Assembly: GCA_050633365.1 (NCBI GenBank) | Contig: JBOEGJ010000018.1 | Coordinates: 81,438-145,437 of the forward strand | Origin: Pseudomaricurvus sp050633365 | Lineage (GTDB): Bacteria; Pseudomonadota; Gammaproteobacteria; Pseudomonadales; Cellvibrionaceae | DNA: 64,000 nt | Reading direction: 5' to 3' | Shown: positions 1 through 8,994 of the stretch, in pieces | Layout: each line of letters starts with the position of its first letter | Numbering within the stretch: position 1 is the stretch's first letter | The notes under the pieces: model-generated | Seen by the model: the letters and a program-made list of their open reading frames with translations, nothing else | What the model was told of the DNA's origin: nothing | The model's database searches: none | Translations under genes and position numbers: made by a program

Positions 1-74
1 TGATTAGGGGCTACGCCTGTCAAGATACACTGATCGCTCTCGCGACAGGAAATATAGAAATTAGTATGGCCCCA

Positions 75-1832
75 CTATGAATCGGAATCCACTTGAATGG
101 ACTGCAGTCGGGCATAGGCACCACTTTTTTCCAGTAATTCCCGATGCGAACCAACTTCAACTATCGAGCCCTTTTCCATGACAACAATTTTGTCGGCTTT
201 TTCGATGGTAGATAGGCGATGAGCAATCACGATAGTGGTCCGTCCTTTCATGAGTTCCTCAAGCGCATCCTGAATCGCCCGCTCTGACTCGGTATCCAGT
301 GCCGAGGTCGCCTCATCTAAAATCAGAATCGGCGCATCTTTAAGCAATGCCCTGGCGATTGCTAAGCGCTGCCGTTGCCCGCCAGAAAGTCGCGTACCAT
401 CTTCGCCAATCAATGTTTCAAAGCCTTCCGGCATTGCTTCGATAAAATCAGTTGCGTGGGCAGCGTTTGCGGCTTGGCGAATGTCATCGATCGATCGACC
501 TTCTAGGCCTCCGTATGCGATATTACTGGCGACACTATCGTTAAATAAAACTACGTCTTGATTCACCAAGGCAATCTGACGTCGCAACGACGCCAAAGAG
601 TAGTCTCGCAGCGAATGGCCATCAAGTAGAATATCGCCCTCCTGAAAATCATAGAATCGCGGAATTAAACTGGCTAGGGTTGATTTACCACTACCAGAAC
701 TGCCCACCAGAGCCACAGTTTCTCCTGCGGCGATATCTAGATTGATGCGATTGAGCACCCTGCCATCTTCAGTTTGATAAGCAAAAGAAAGGTCCTGAAT
801 CTGTAAACGACCGTTGACACGCTCCGGGGCCAACTCGCCGGTATCCGCTTCTGGTTTTTCATCGAGTTGTTCAAAAATACTTTGGGCGGCGGCGATACCT
901 TTTTGAATCGTGCCATAAACTTCGCTCAATTGACGTACCGGCTTAGGAATCAAGCCAGCCGCTGTGATATAGGCGATAAACGGACCGGGAGTTGATGTAT
1001 CCATGAATGTCATGGCCAAAAACACTAAAGTCCCCATCGCCATCGCAACAATAATTTGCATCACAGGGGTCGCAATTGCACTAGTGCGAACTAATTTTAG
1101 GTTTTGTTTGAGATTCTCTTTACTGACATCTTGAAAACGTCCCTTTTCGTAGTCCTCGCCAGAAAAGGTTCTCATCACTCGATAACCCGAAATCATTTCG
1201 GAGCAGATATGAGTGATATTTCCCATCACTACCTGAATTTTGCTGGCCAATTTCTTAAGTCGCTTACCAACCACTGAAACCAATATGCCAATAAATGGGG
1301 CGATCACCACAAACACCATGGTGAGTTTCCAATCTTTCCACAACAGATACGCAAATAAGGCAATAACTGTCGCCCCTTCTCGAATCAATACCTTAAGCGC
1401 ATCGGTGGCAGCACCTGTGACACCTTGTACGTTATAGGTAATGGTAGAAATCAGATTGCCGGAGTTGTTGGCGTCAAAGTAGCTACTTGGAAGCGTTGTT
1501 AATTGATTAAACAGTTGCACACGTAATGTATGCACAATATTAAGCGATACCTTTGCGATAAAGTAATTACCTACAAACGATCCGATACCGCGCACGACAA
1601 AGATCGCCATCATAACTAGCGGTATAATTATGCGCTGATCCTTGTCGCCACTCTCAATAGCATTAATCAGGTATTCCATCACCTGCGCCAGTGCGGGCTG
1701 ACTGGCGGCAAAGACCAAAAACCCTAAAATACTGAACACAAACAGTATTAAATGGGCTCTCAAATAGGACAGCAAACGCCAATATATCTCAACTCCACCT
1801 ACAGGAGCTTTTTCATCATTTGAAGCTTGCAT
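75..1832 (-). CDS. msbA: Lipid A export ABC transporter, ATPase/permease MsbA
   Basis: This 585-residue protein is a half-size ABC exporter that flips lipid A-core across the inner membrane, working as a homodimer. The N-terminal half is the six-helix transmembrane domain. The C-terminal half is the ATPase, with Walker A (GSSGSGKST, near residue 377), the signature LSGGQRQR, Walker B ILILDEATSALD and the H-loop IVIAHRLST. The length is usual for MsbA. The ATG at 1832 follows a GGAGAAGCT ribosome-binding site. It is the last complete gene of a minus-strand run after the MBOAT and SGNH-like genes, and it sits in the LPS core locus, which supports MsbA over a generic exporter. Confidence 0.93.
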   Translation of the reverse strand: MQASNDEKAPVGGVEIYWRLLSYLRAHLILFVFSILGFLVFAASQPALAQVMEYLINAIESGDKDQRIIIPLVMMAIFVVRGIGSFVGNYFIAKVSLNIVHTLRVQLFNQLTTLPSSYFDANNSGNLISTITYNVQGVTGAATDALKVLIREGATVIALFAYLLWKDWKLTMVFVVIAPFIGILVSVVGKRLKKLASKIQVVMGNITHICSEMISGYRVMRTFSGEDYEKGRFQDVSKENLKQNLKLVRTSAIATPVMQIIVAMAMGTLVFLAMTFMDTSTPGPFIAYITAAGLIPKPVRQLSEVYGTIQKGIAAAQSIFEQLDEKPEADTGELAPERVNGRLQIQDLSFAYQTEDGRVLNRINLDIAAGETVALVGSSGSGKSTLASLIPRFYDFQEGDILLDGHSLRDYSLASLRRQIALVNQDVVLFNDSVASNIAYGGLEGRSIDDIRQAANAAHATDFIEAMPEGFETLIGEDGTRLSGGQRQRLAIARALLKDAPILILDEATSALDTESERAIQDALEELMKGRTTIVIAHRLSTIEKADKIVVMEKGSIVEVGSHRELLEKSGAYARLQSIQVDSDS

Positions 1833-1874
1833 AGCTTCTCCATAGTCGTTTGAACATTCTATATTCTGTATGTA

Positions 1875-2954
1875 CTACAATTTATTGCTTGCTAAGCATT
1901 CTAACACTTCATTCCCAACATTTTTATAAATTGCTAGGCTGTGCTCATGTCCGACATTTGCTAACTCTTGATAACTGACTTGATACTGCCCAATCCGCAT
2001 AAACTCAAGTAGCCTGGAGCTTACATCTCCGGAAAAGTGAGTCAGATCTCGATAATTTTCCAGGTCCTTGGTGATAGATCGAGCCGCCGTAAAATCGAAA
2101 ATTCGAACGTTCGGCTCCTCAGCCAATTGCTTTGCTACCTCTCTCATTACACGAACGTAGGCCTTAAATCTGCGAGGTTGAGACTCAGAAATTATCGACC
2201 AGTAGAGGGATGAAAACGGCGGGAAGAAAAACACAAATTGTACCTCAGGGTTCTCCACGACTACATCATAAAGGTTCTCTCTGACATTCTCGTACACATG
2301 ATTGTACTCCCCCAACCAATCATCTCCAGATGAAGGAAGCCCGCGCCGATTAATCTGAAGCTCCAAAGCATGTGGACAGCCGTAACTATAGCGAGACGAC
2401 CACCGTTGGAGGTTTTTCCAGTTTTCTGGTAACTCATCTCGCACCTCTTCCCTTAGATCTCTTAGTGACTTTTTCGAATTGCTCAAATTAAACAAATAAG
2501 ACAGATCATTTAGCTTGCCATCATCGTACATATATGCGGGGAATGAGCTGTTTTTTATCTTTGCACTCGGCAAACTGAAAGACCCTGGATGTACACCCCA
2601 TATGACATTCTTTAGTCCTCTTTGCTCTCGTATAGCCATTAATGCTAATAGTGATTGCTCTCTACCGGTACCGGCGGAAATCGATAGCACCGCAGCGGGG
2701 CCATCAAACAAAGACTCTATTTCATTCGGAGAGAAATTCTGAGTCATCGACGTACCTAGAACGATGGTCGACACAGTCTTTTGTTTCAAAATTCCGGGAT
2801 TCTGTAGACGCCCTTTGCCCTGCCACGAAGAGACATTTGAGTCATGAAAAAATCGCCATGGGTCGACGTAATAATTGAGGGCTATAATTGCGATCCCGCT
2901 GAACAATACCGTTGCGATGACGCTAAGACAAAAACTTCGAAATCTTTGATTCAT
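1875..2954 (-). CDS. SGNH-hydrolase-like periplasmic protein paired with an MBOAT acyltransferase
   Basis: This 359-residue protein has one N-terminal membrane segment (about residues 8-28), ending in a YYVDPWRFF motif, and then a periplasmic domain. The domain contains VLGTSMTQN, a possible GxS nucleophile block, and a late DLTHFSG that could supply the Asp/His pair of an SGNH fold. Such proteins often pair with MBOAT acyltransferases (DltB/DltD, AlgI/AlgX, PatA/PatB), and the MBOAT gene lies 8 bp upstream. The likely role is completing O-acylation of a surface glycan in the periplasm. That role is inferred from the pairing, and the substrate is unknown. Base composition is AT-richer than the waa genes. 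Confidence 0.6.
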   Translation of the reverse strand: MNQRFRSFCLSVIATVLFSGIAIIALNYYVDPWRFFHDSNVSSWQGKGRLQNPGILKQKTVSTIVLGTSMTQNFSPNEIESLFDGPAAVLSISAGTGREQSLLALMAIREQRGLKNVIWGVHPGSFSLPSAKIKNSSFPAYMYDDGKLNDLSYLFNLSNSKKSLRDLREEVRDELPENWKNLQRWSSRYSYGCPHALELQINRRGLPSSGDDWLGEYNHVYENVRENLYDVVVENPEVQFVFFFPPFSSLYWSIISESQPRRFKAYVRVMREVAKQLAEEPNVRIFDFTAARSITKDLENYRDLTHFSGDVSSRLLEFMRIGQYQVSYQELANVGHEHSLAIYKNVGNEVLECLASNKL

Positions 2955-2962
2955 AGACAGCT

Positions 2963-4501
2963 CTAGAACTGGAAATAGAGAAATTCAGACACTTGATTCA
3001 TAGACAGCAAACCAAATAACAGTATCATCCCAGTTAAAATACCGCTCAAAGGTGAAAACTCGAATTTATACACACCTTTCATCTCATCTAATACTGGTCG
3101 GTACGAAGCCAGAAGATTATAAATGTTCGGTGCAGTACAGACGAAAATCCAAATTGGAATCATCGTCCAAAAAGGAGATAAAGTCTTGAATGAGCTTACA
3201 TCGCCAAAAATAACCCCCAAATCGTTGAGCGTTACCGCAAAGTCGCCCCAACGATCAAAGTACTTGGCTGGCAACAATACGCCATTCACACCCGACAGAC
3301 CTTTCAGTATCTGAATTGCGCCGCTCATTGTTTCTGCTCTAAAAAACACCCAAGCAACCGCAACCGCCACGAGCGTGACGAGCAGTGAAAATAGTGATGC
3401 GACAGGCTCAAGTAAACGCGGGAGAATTAGCCTTCTAGAAACAGACTGCCAAGCGTGGTTCACCATCAAGTAGACACCATGTAATCCACCCCAAATCACG
3501 AAATTCCAACCAGCCCCATGCCACAGTCCTCCTAAGAGCATCGTCAAGAACAGATTTATATAGCGACGTAGTTTCCCTTTGCGATTTCCTCCCAAAGCAA
3601 TATATAAGTAGTCGCGAAGAAAGCTCGATAAGGTAATATGCCAGCGACGCCAAAACTCGATGATATTTCGGCTTTGATAGGGAGAGTTAAAGTTCATTGG
3701 CAATATAATTCCAAAGCAACGAGCCGCGCCCACGGCCATGTCGCAATAACCACTAAAATCGAAATACAATTGAAGGCTGTATGCCGAAACTCCCTGCCAC
3801 GCCTCCAGTAATGTTATAACTCCACCTGCATCCGCTTTTGCAAAGATCGGCGTCGAATACACAGCTACGTTATCGGCTACCAATACTTTTTTTGCCAAAC
3901 CTACGGTAAAAATTGCAAGTCCAATCGCCAAATTACTGTAATCAAAACCGCTTTTTCGAGTCAAAACGAACTGCGGCATCACATCTCGATGATGCACAAT
4001 CGGCCCTGCAATCAACTGGGGGAAAAAACTTACGAAGAGACAGTAATGCAAAAAACCATAGTGTTTTGTTTTTCCCTGATAGCTATCGACTAAATAGGCT
4101 ATTTGCTGGAAAGTAAAAAATGATATGGCTAAAGGAAGCAATATTGCCAATGAATCCCACTGTAAGCCCACAATCTGATTTACCGTATCCACTATAAGAT
4201 TCGCGTATTTATAGTAGGCCAACAACAATAAATTCGCGCTAATGCCAATGATTAAAACGTATTTTTTAAGCCGCTGACTGATATTGGCACTTCCGAGATA
4301 CAATCCCAATGAATAATTACCAATAATTGAGTAAATCAGTAGCGAAAGATACTCTGGCCGCCACCAACTGTAGAAAAAAAGCGATGCAGCGATTAGCCAC
4401 AATATAGGAGCAGCATTTGGAGCAGCCGACTTCAACCTGTAGTAGACGAGTGCAACTAATGGTAAAAACACCAAGATAAATTCATAAGAATTAAACAGCA
4501 T
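2963..4501 (-). CDS. MBOAT family membrane O-acyltransferase (AlgI-like)
   Basis: This 512-residue polytopic membrane protein carries the MBOAT hallmarks. These are FFTFQQIAYLVD, FFPQLIAGPIVHH, the WRRWHITLSSFLRDYLY block with its conserved His, and GGLWHGAGWNFVIWGGLHG with the second conserved His. Members move acyl groups across the inner membrane for O-acylation of exported polysaccharides, as AlgI does for alginate. No alginate genes are nearby, so the target here is more likely LPS core, O-antigen or another surface glycan. It is the first gene of MBOAT-SGNH-msbA. The start is divergent from the GT-C-like gene across about 150 bp, where promoters for both should lie. Confidence 0.85.
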   Translation of the reverse strand: MLFNSYEFILVFLPLVALVYYRLKSAAPNAAPILWLIAASLFFYSWWRPEYLSLLIYSIIGNYSLGLYLGSANISQRLKKYVLIIGISANLLLLAYYKYANLIVDTVNQIVGLQWDSLAILLPLAISFFTFQQIAYLVDSYQGKTKHYGFLHYCLFVSFFPQLIAGPIVHHRDVMPQFVLTRKSGFDYSNLAIGLAIFTVGLAKKVLVADNVAVYSTPIFAKADAGGVITLLEAWQGVSAYSLQLYFDFSGYCDMAVGAARCFGIILPMNFNSPYQSRNIIEFWRRWHITLSSFLRDYLYIALGGNRKGKLRRYINLFLTMLLGGLWHGAGWNFVIWGGLHGVYLMVNHAWQSVSRRLILPRLLEPVASLFSLLVTLVAVAVAWVFFRAETMSGAIQILKGLSGVNGVLLPAKYFDRWGDFAVTLNDLGVIFGDVSSFKTLSPFWTMIPIWIFVCTAPNIYNLLASYRPVLDEMKGVYKFEFSPLSGILTGMILLFGLLSMNQVSEFLYFQF

Positions 4502-4653
4502 TTAGTGTTCACATCCGATCATATTAAAACCATAAATTGAAACGGCTATCATTTATTGACGTACACCTTGAACTACACCAGAATTCACAACTAGAACTAT
4601 TTTACGGACTTTCACCGACAAACAACGAGCCGCGACGATTGAAACAGACAAAA

Positions 4654-6135
4654 ATGCCATCACTGAGTAATATCGACTCCAAGCTTATCGCCGGAGCCTT
4701 TAGCTTTTTCTCATCTCTCGTATTGTTCGCATTCTCGAACAGCTATAATAGTGACTCGATCGTTTATCTTCACACAGCAGATGTATTTTCATCCTCTGGG
4801 TGGCAGGCCGCAAAAGACATCTATCAACGTCCATTTTACTCAGCCATTATTGGCTCATTCAGCGACCTTACAAACCTGAGTACCATTACTTCCGCTCAAA
4901 TTATCAGCGCCTTTCTTGTTGGGCTGACAGGATTTTCTTTTGTCCATCTACTCTCTTCGTTGGGTGCCAACACTCAAACATTAAAAATAGGGGCCGTAAT
5001 CATATGCGTATACCCTGGAATTGCGAGCTATAAAGACTACTTCATCCGGGACTTTGGTTATTGGGCATTTCTACTACTGACAATCTCATTCTGTGTAACA
5101 CATTACCGCACCGGAAAACTGACTAGTTTCTTCCTTTGGATCATCTGCGGAATACTCGCAACACTGTTTCGGCCAGAAGCCCTAGCGTTGATATCTACCC
5201 TACTCGCTTCATCTATACTCTTTGCAGTAATCGAACAAGAAGCCAAAAGTACGATCCTAAAACAATACTTAACTTTTACCGTAATACTGGGCGGGGCAAC
5301 CGCTGCCATGTTGTTACTGACCGCAGCCCCCCTCGCAGGCCTATACGAATTCGCCATATATGGACCAGAAAAAACGTTGGCGCATATTTCGACGTCCTGG
5401 CAGGAACTCAGTAAGACCTTAGAACTGGAAATACTAAACAGACACTCTAGGGAATTTTCCAGCCCGTCCTTAGTCGCAATATACACCACGATATATGCCA
5501 GCCAACTAGTGAATGGGCTCTCAATTCCGCTTGCTGGGGGATTGCTGTATTTCGCCTATAAGCGGCAACTCAAATACCCGCATTCAAAATTCATTGTAGT
5601 CGCAGCACTTACAACTGTAATTGTGACCGCGACGTTTCTGATATCTAAACAATTCATTCAAACACGCTATCTTGTGTTTCTATGCCTACTGCTACTAGTG
5701 CCCTTGACATTTGCTATATCCAATCATGCAGCAGAGTTTTCATCAAGAAGCCAAAAAGCAGTAATCCTACTCGCCAGTTTTCTATTTCTGGACGCGCATA
5801 TCAGTCTTGGGCATTCAAAAAAATACATTTCCGATAGCATTCGATGGATTCAAGAGAACTCCGAAGACAACCTGTCCATCATTTCTAATGACCCACAAAT
5901 TAGCTATTTGAGTGGTAAAGCGTACGATTTTACACAATCGAACGGACTGCGGGGTGACGAGGTATTTAACGCATCGAAAATCTCAGCAAATTACGACATC
6001 GTTGCATGGAAATCAGACAAAGGAACACAACTGCAGCCATCCCTTCAAATCAACAAGAACATCTATAACCAAGCTGTATTTTTCTCAAATTCGAGAGATG
6101 ACAGAGTCACTATCTACCTAAAGCACAACCTATAG
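4654..6135 (+). CDS. Polytopic membrane protein, probable GT-C-type glycosyltransferase
   Basis: The frame stays open from a TTG at 4537 (532 codons). I prefer the ATG at 4654 (493 aa), because the extra N-terminus is polar and the later start leaves room for divergent promoters. The protein has roughly ten hydrophobic segments, an acidic first periplasmic loop (SNSYNSDSIVYLHTADVF) and a C-terminal soluble domain of about 100 residues. That layout matches GT-C enzymes of the ArnT/GT39 type, which use lipid-linked sugars in the periplasm. No specific family is recognised and the substrate is unknown. It is the only plus-strand gene in the LPS block, uses many ATA codons, and ends tail-to-tail with the next gene inside a shared palindrome. 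Recent acquisition is likely. Confidence 0.55.
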   Translation: MPSLSNIDSKLIAGAFSFFSSLVLFAFSNSYNSDSIVYLHTADVFSSSGWQAAKDIYQRPFYSAIIGSFSDLTNLSTITSAQIISAFLVGLTGFSFVHLLSSLGANTQTLKIGAVIICVYPGIASYKDYFIRDFGYWAFLLLTISFCVTHYRTGKLTSFFLWIICGILATLFRPEALALISTLLASSILFAVIEQEAKSTILKQYLTFTVILGGATAAMLLLTAAPLAGLYEFAIYGPEKTLAHISTSWQELSKTLELEILNRHSREFSSPSLVAIYTTIYASQLVNGLSIPLAGGLLYFAYKRQLKYPHSKFIVVAALTTVIVTATFLISKQFIQTRYLVFLCLLLLVPLTFAISNHAAEFSSRSQKAVILLASFLFLDAHISLGHSKKYISDSIRWIQENSEDNLSIISNDPQISYLSGKAYDFTQSNGLRGDEVFNASKISANYDIVAWKSDKGTQLQPSLQINKNIYNQAVFFSNSRDDRVTIYLKHNL

Positions 6136-6143
6136 GTTGTGCT
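6122..6143. terminator. 22-bp perfect palindrome holding both convergent stop codons
   Basis: The 22 bases are perfectly self-complementary, centred between 6132 and 6133. As RNA they form a 9-bp stem with a UAUA loop in either direction. The plus-strand stop (TAG, 6133-6135) and the minus-strand stop (TAG read from 6132 to 6130) lie back to back at the centre, so both proteins end in His-Asn-Leu. Neither side has a strong U-tract, so it is at best a weak bidirectional terminator. Confidence 0.5.
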
Positions 6144-7143
6144 CTATTCCGTTCTCCTCCAAAAAGCTCTTCATTGACTGATAATTTTTCTTATATTGGA
6201 TCGAAAAATCGTCAAAATAGTCTGCTCTCAAGAAGCGATCCACACTTTCAATCAACTCTTCCTTTGGGATTATTTCTTTGTCTTCCGCATAAATACAAGG
6301 CAGCTCGAACCCCTGACTAAAAGACCAACATCGGGTGCAGTTGGCAAAGAACATGGTCGGGTTCCCATGGGCTAGATGAAACATATTTCCGTGTAAACGC
6401 CAGCCTATCGCACCATAGCTTTCATCTACTAGTTTTTGATACGGCTTAATATCGAATTCGTAGAGCTCTTCCATCTTCTTCTGAAAGAAAGGTAGTTTTC
6501 TACGAGAACAATACAAATCCTTTATTTTTTGGGCAGCGAGAACAGGCTTCATTCCACGCCGTATAAGCTCATCGACAATAATGGATATATTTCTATCATG
6601 ACCTTTACGCGCGGTTATTACGACCTGCTTAGAGTTCTTTTTGTTCAAGTTCCAGACCGGCTTAAGCGATCGATAAAGCGTTGGGCACCCGGTCATTCGA
6701 ACATTTTCAATACCCGCCGCCTTCAACACCTCAAACGTTCGAGGATCTCTTGCACTCGAAAATTCACATTTCTCATGTATTTTTTTAAGCAACGCAACTG
6801 TTTCCTCATCAAAACAGAAGGTGTCAATGTTGTACTTATGCTGAGTTGTGCCAACGCCCAACGGAACAAAAGGTATTGTAATTTGATCAAGCTCATCAAT
6901 CGTAATCATCCAACGACCTGGCTTGGCTACATGGGCGTACCAAAGGTTAGTCCCGACGATGACAGCCACATCACACTGATTAATACGTTCTATATCACCC
7001 GGATTTAGTGGCTTTCGAGGATCGATATCGATACTAAGCTCTTTATCATAGGCCAATATTTTTTTGACGCTATCCTCGATAAAATGATCACCAACATTAT
7101 TGGTTGAAAGTCGAGGATTAATGAACGCTACTTTTTGAGCCAT
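6130..7143 (-). CDS. Polysaccharide pyruvyltransferase family protein
   Basis: This 337-residue soluble protein resembles the polysaccharide pyruvyltransferase (CsaB/WcaK) family. Supporting motifs are an N-terminal NNVGDHFIEDS, a central GVGTTQ, SARDPRTFEVLKAAG, and a late YGAIGWRLHGNMFHLAHG followed by a proline-containing loop. Family members transfer pyruvate from phosphoenolpyruvate to sugar hydroxyls as a ketal, or act in related glycan chemistry. It ends the minus-strand waa run, 93 bp after the carbamoyltransferase, and would act on a sugar in the cytoplasm. ATG at 7143 follows an AAGGT site. It is AT-rich like the neighbouring accessory genes. Pyruvylation is inferred from family only, because some relatives have other roles. 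Confidence 0.68.
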   Translation of the reverse strand: MAQKVAFINPRLSTNNVGDHFIEDSVKKILAYDKELSIDIDPRKPLNPGDIERINQCDVAVIVGTNLWYAHVAKPGRWMITIDELDQITIPFVPLGVGTTQHKYNIDTFCFDEETVALLKKIHEKCEFSSARDPRTFEVLKAAGIENVRMTGCPTLYRSLKPVWNLNKKNSKQVVITARKGHDRNISIIVDELIRRGMKPVLAAQKIKDLYCSRRKLPFFQKKMEELYEFDIKPYQKLVDESYGAIGWRLHGNMFHLAHGNPTMFFANCTRCWSFSQGFELPCIYAEDKEIIPKEELIESVDRFLRADYFDDFSIQYKKNYQSMKSFLEENGIEHNL

Positions 7144-7236
7144 TTTAATTACCTTAAGTCTTAGTCTCTTATCCCTATTCTAAAAATGTCCATCTCTCCT
7201 TGATGAGATTTATTCTGCGCCAAAAGCACAACCACT

Positions 7237-8964
7237 TCACTTAACCACTAATATATCTTCCATAATCAGATACTCTAGATCCGACCCAAAGAACATATTC
7301 AGTGCATCCTCAGGGGAGCAAATCATCGCTTCACCACGACGATTTAACGAAGTATTCATGACCACCGCGTTACCCGTGAGCTTTTCCATTTCTTCCATCA
7401 GTTTGTAATAAGGGTCATTTACCCCCGGCTGCAAGGCCTGAGCTCGTGCGGTTCCATCTTCATGGACCACCTCGGGCACACGAGTTTTCCACTCTTCATT
7501 CACTTCAAAAGTAAATGTCATGTACGGCGCAGGGTGATCGACCTTAAACATTTCTGTAGCAGTACGGCTAAGCATACTTGGGCAAAAAGGTCTCCAGCGT
7601 TCACGAAATTTGATCTGTTCGTTAATTTTATCGGCAACGCCTTCGACACTGGGACAACCCAAAATCGAGCGCCCGCCCAAAGCCCGCGGGCCGAATTCCA
7701 TGCGCCCCTGAAACCACGCAACAGGATTCCCAGCCGCCAGCACTTTTGCCATTTCAACAGGAACGTTATCGATCTGTTTCCAGCTCGGGTTGTTGGGATG
7801 CTTAGCACAAGCGGCGATGATCTCTTCGTTGGTATAACTTGGACCGAGATAAACGTGCTCTAACTTTTCAACCGGCACGCCACGCTCTTCAGAAACGTAA
7901 GCTGCAGCGCCAATTGCTGTGCCTGCATCGCCAGAGGCTGGCTGTACAAACAACTCTCTAAGCTCTTCACGGGCCACGATTTTTTGATTCAACTTGACAT
8001 TAAGTGCGCCGCCGCCAGCGAAGGCTAACTTTCCGGTTTCTTTAAGAATATCCCCTAAGTAGTAATCCATCATTTGCAGCGCGAGCTTTTCAAATAGGGC
8101 TTGCATGCTCGCGGCGTAATGGATATAGGGCTCATCAGCGATATCACCTTCGCGCTTTGGCCCCAACCACTCGATCAATTTCTCGGTAAAATAATAACCT
8201 TTGCCTTTATCTTTATGACGACGTAAACCAATAACGTTGGCGTACTCGGTGTTAATGATTAGTTCGCCATTTTCAAATTTTGCCAAGCGGGAGAAATCGT
8301 ATTTGGATGCATCACCATAGGGCGCCATACCCATAACCTTATATTCACCATCGAGCATTTCAAAACCCAAAAATTCGGTGATAGCGCCGTAAAGTCCACC
8401 CAACGAATCGGGATCGACAAACTCTTTGATTTTGTGAATTTTTCCATTTTCGCCATAACCAAAAAACGTTGTGGCGTATTCGCCCTTACCATCAATACCC
8501 ATGATGGCAGTTTTTTCCTTAAAACCGCTGCAGTGATAAGCACTAGATGCATGCGCCATATGATGCTCGACAGATTCAATCTCAACATTTTTTGGATTGA
8601 TACCCAACTGCTCAAGCAACCAAGTCACCTTCTTTTTATAGCGACGATAACGACGATTACCGTTAAAGATTGCATCTAATGCACGATCTGGAGCGTACCA
8701 ATATCGCTTCGCAAAATGCCAGCGGTGAGGCTCGGTAATACTGATAGGCGCAAAAGGTATGGCGACAACATTGACCTCTTCGGGTTTGATCCCCGCCTCT
8801 TCCAGGCAGAACTTGGCCGATTCATAGGGCAAACGATTCTTTGCGTGTTTGTCTCGAACAAAACGCTCTTCTTCAGCCGCAGCAACTAACTTGCCATCAA
8901 TGTACAAGGCCGCTGAGGGATCGTGATTCAGGGCTCCGGACAAACCTAAGACAATTAAAGACAC
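7237..8964 (-). CDS. Carbamoyltransferase (NodU/CmcH family), probable LPS core heptose carbamoyltransferase
   Basis: This 575-residue NodU/CmcH-type O-carbamoyltransferase uses carbamoyl phosphate and ATP. The N-terminal domain has LGLSGALNHDPSAAL, EEERFVRDKH and the metal-binding HHMAHASSAYH. The C-terminal domain has GGGALNVKLN, MEFGPRALGGRSILG and VVMNTSLNRRGE. Its place after waaF-waaC-waaG-waaP and the extra kinase genes matches P. aeruginosa wapO, whose product adds a 7-O-carbamoyl group to the second core heptose. The same role is the simplest inference here. The start is GTG at 8964 behind AGAGGT. The upstream kinase-like gene ends 30 bp away, so they are probably co-transcribed. Confidence 0.85.
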   Translation of the reverse strand: MSLIVLGLSGALNHDPSAALYIDGKLVAAAEEERFVRDKHAKNRLPYESAKFCLEEAGIKPEEVNVVAIPFAPISITEPHRWHFAKRYWYAPDRALDAIFNGNRRYRRYKKKVTWLLEQLGINPKNVEIESVEHHMAHASSAYHCSGFKEKTAIMGIDGKGEYATTFFGYGENGKIHKIKEFVDPDSLGGLYGAITEFLGFEMLDGEYKVMGMAPYGDASKYDFSRLAKFENGELIINTEYANVIGLRRHKDKGKGYYFTEKLIEWLGPKREGDIADEPYIHYAASMQALFEKLALQMMDYYLGDILKETGKLAFAGGGALNVKLNQKIVAREELRELFVQPASGDAGTAIGAAAYVSEERGVPVEKLEHVYLGPSYTNEEIIAACAKHPNNPSWKQIDNVPVEMAKVLAAGNPVAWFQGRMEFGPRALGGRSILGCPSVEGVADKINEQIKFRERWRPFCPSMLSRTATEMFKVDHPAPYMTFTFEVNEEWKTRVPEVVHEDGTARAQALQPGVNDPYYKLMEEMEKLTGNAVVMNTSLNRRGEAMICSPEDALNMFFGSDLEYLIMEDILVVK

Positions 8965-8994
8965 GCAATTAACCTCTTTACTAAATTCAAAATT

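Noticed and set aside
16..49. CCTGTC and GACAGG arms beyond the msbA stop
   Set aside because: The arms are only six bases with 22 between them and no T-run on the minus strand, so a terminator cannot be supported.
4537..4653. Extended TTG start for the GT-C-like gene
   Set aside because: The extra 39 residues are polar with no family match and would leave only 35 bp for two divergent promoters.
5103..5489. 128-codon minus-strand frame inside the GT-C-like gene
   Set aside because: It is wholly inside the plus-strand gene, which has clear membrane-protein composition; this frame has no recognisable features.
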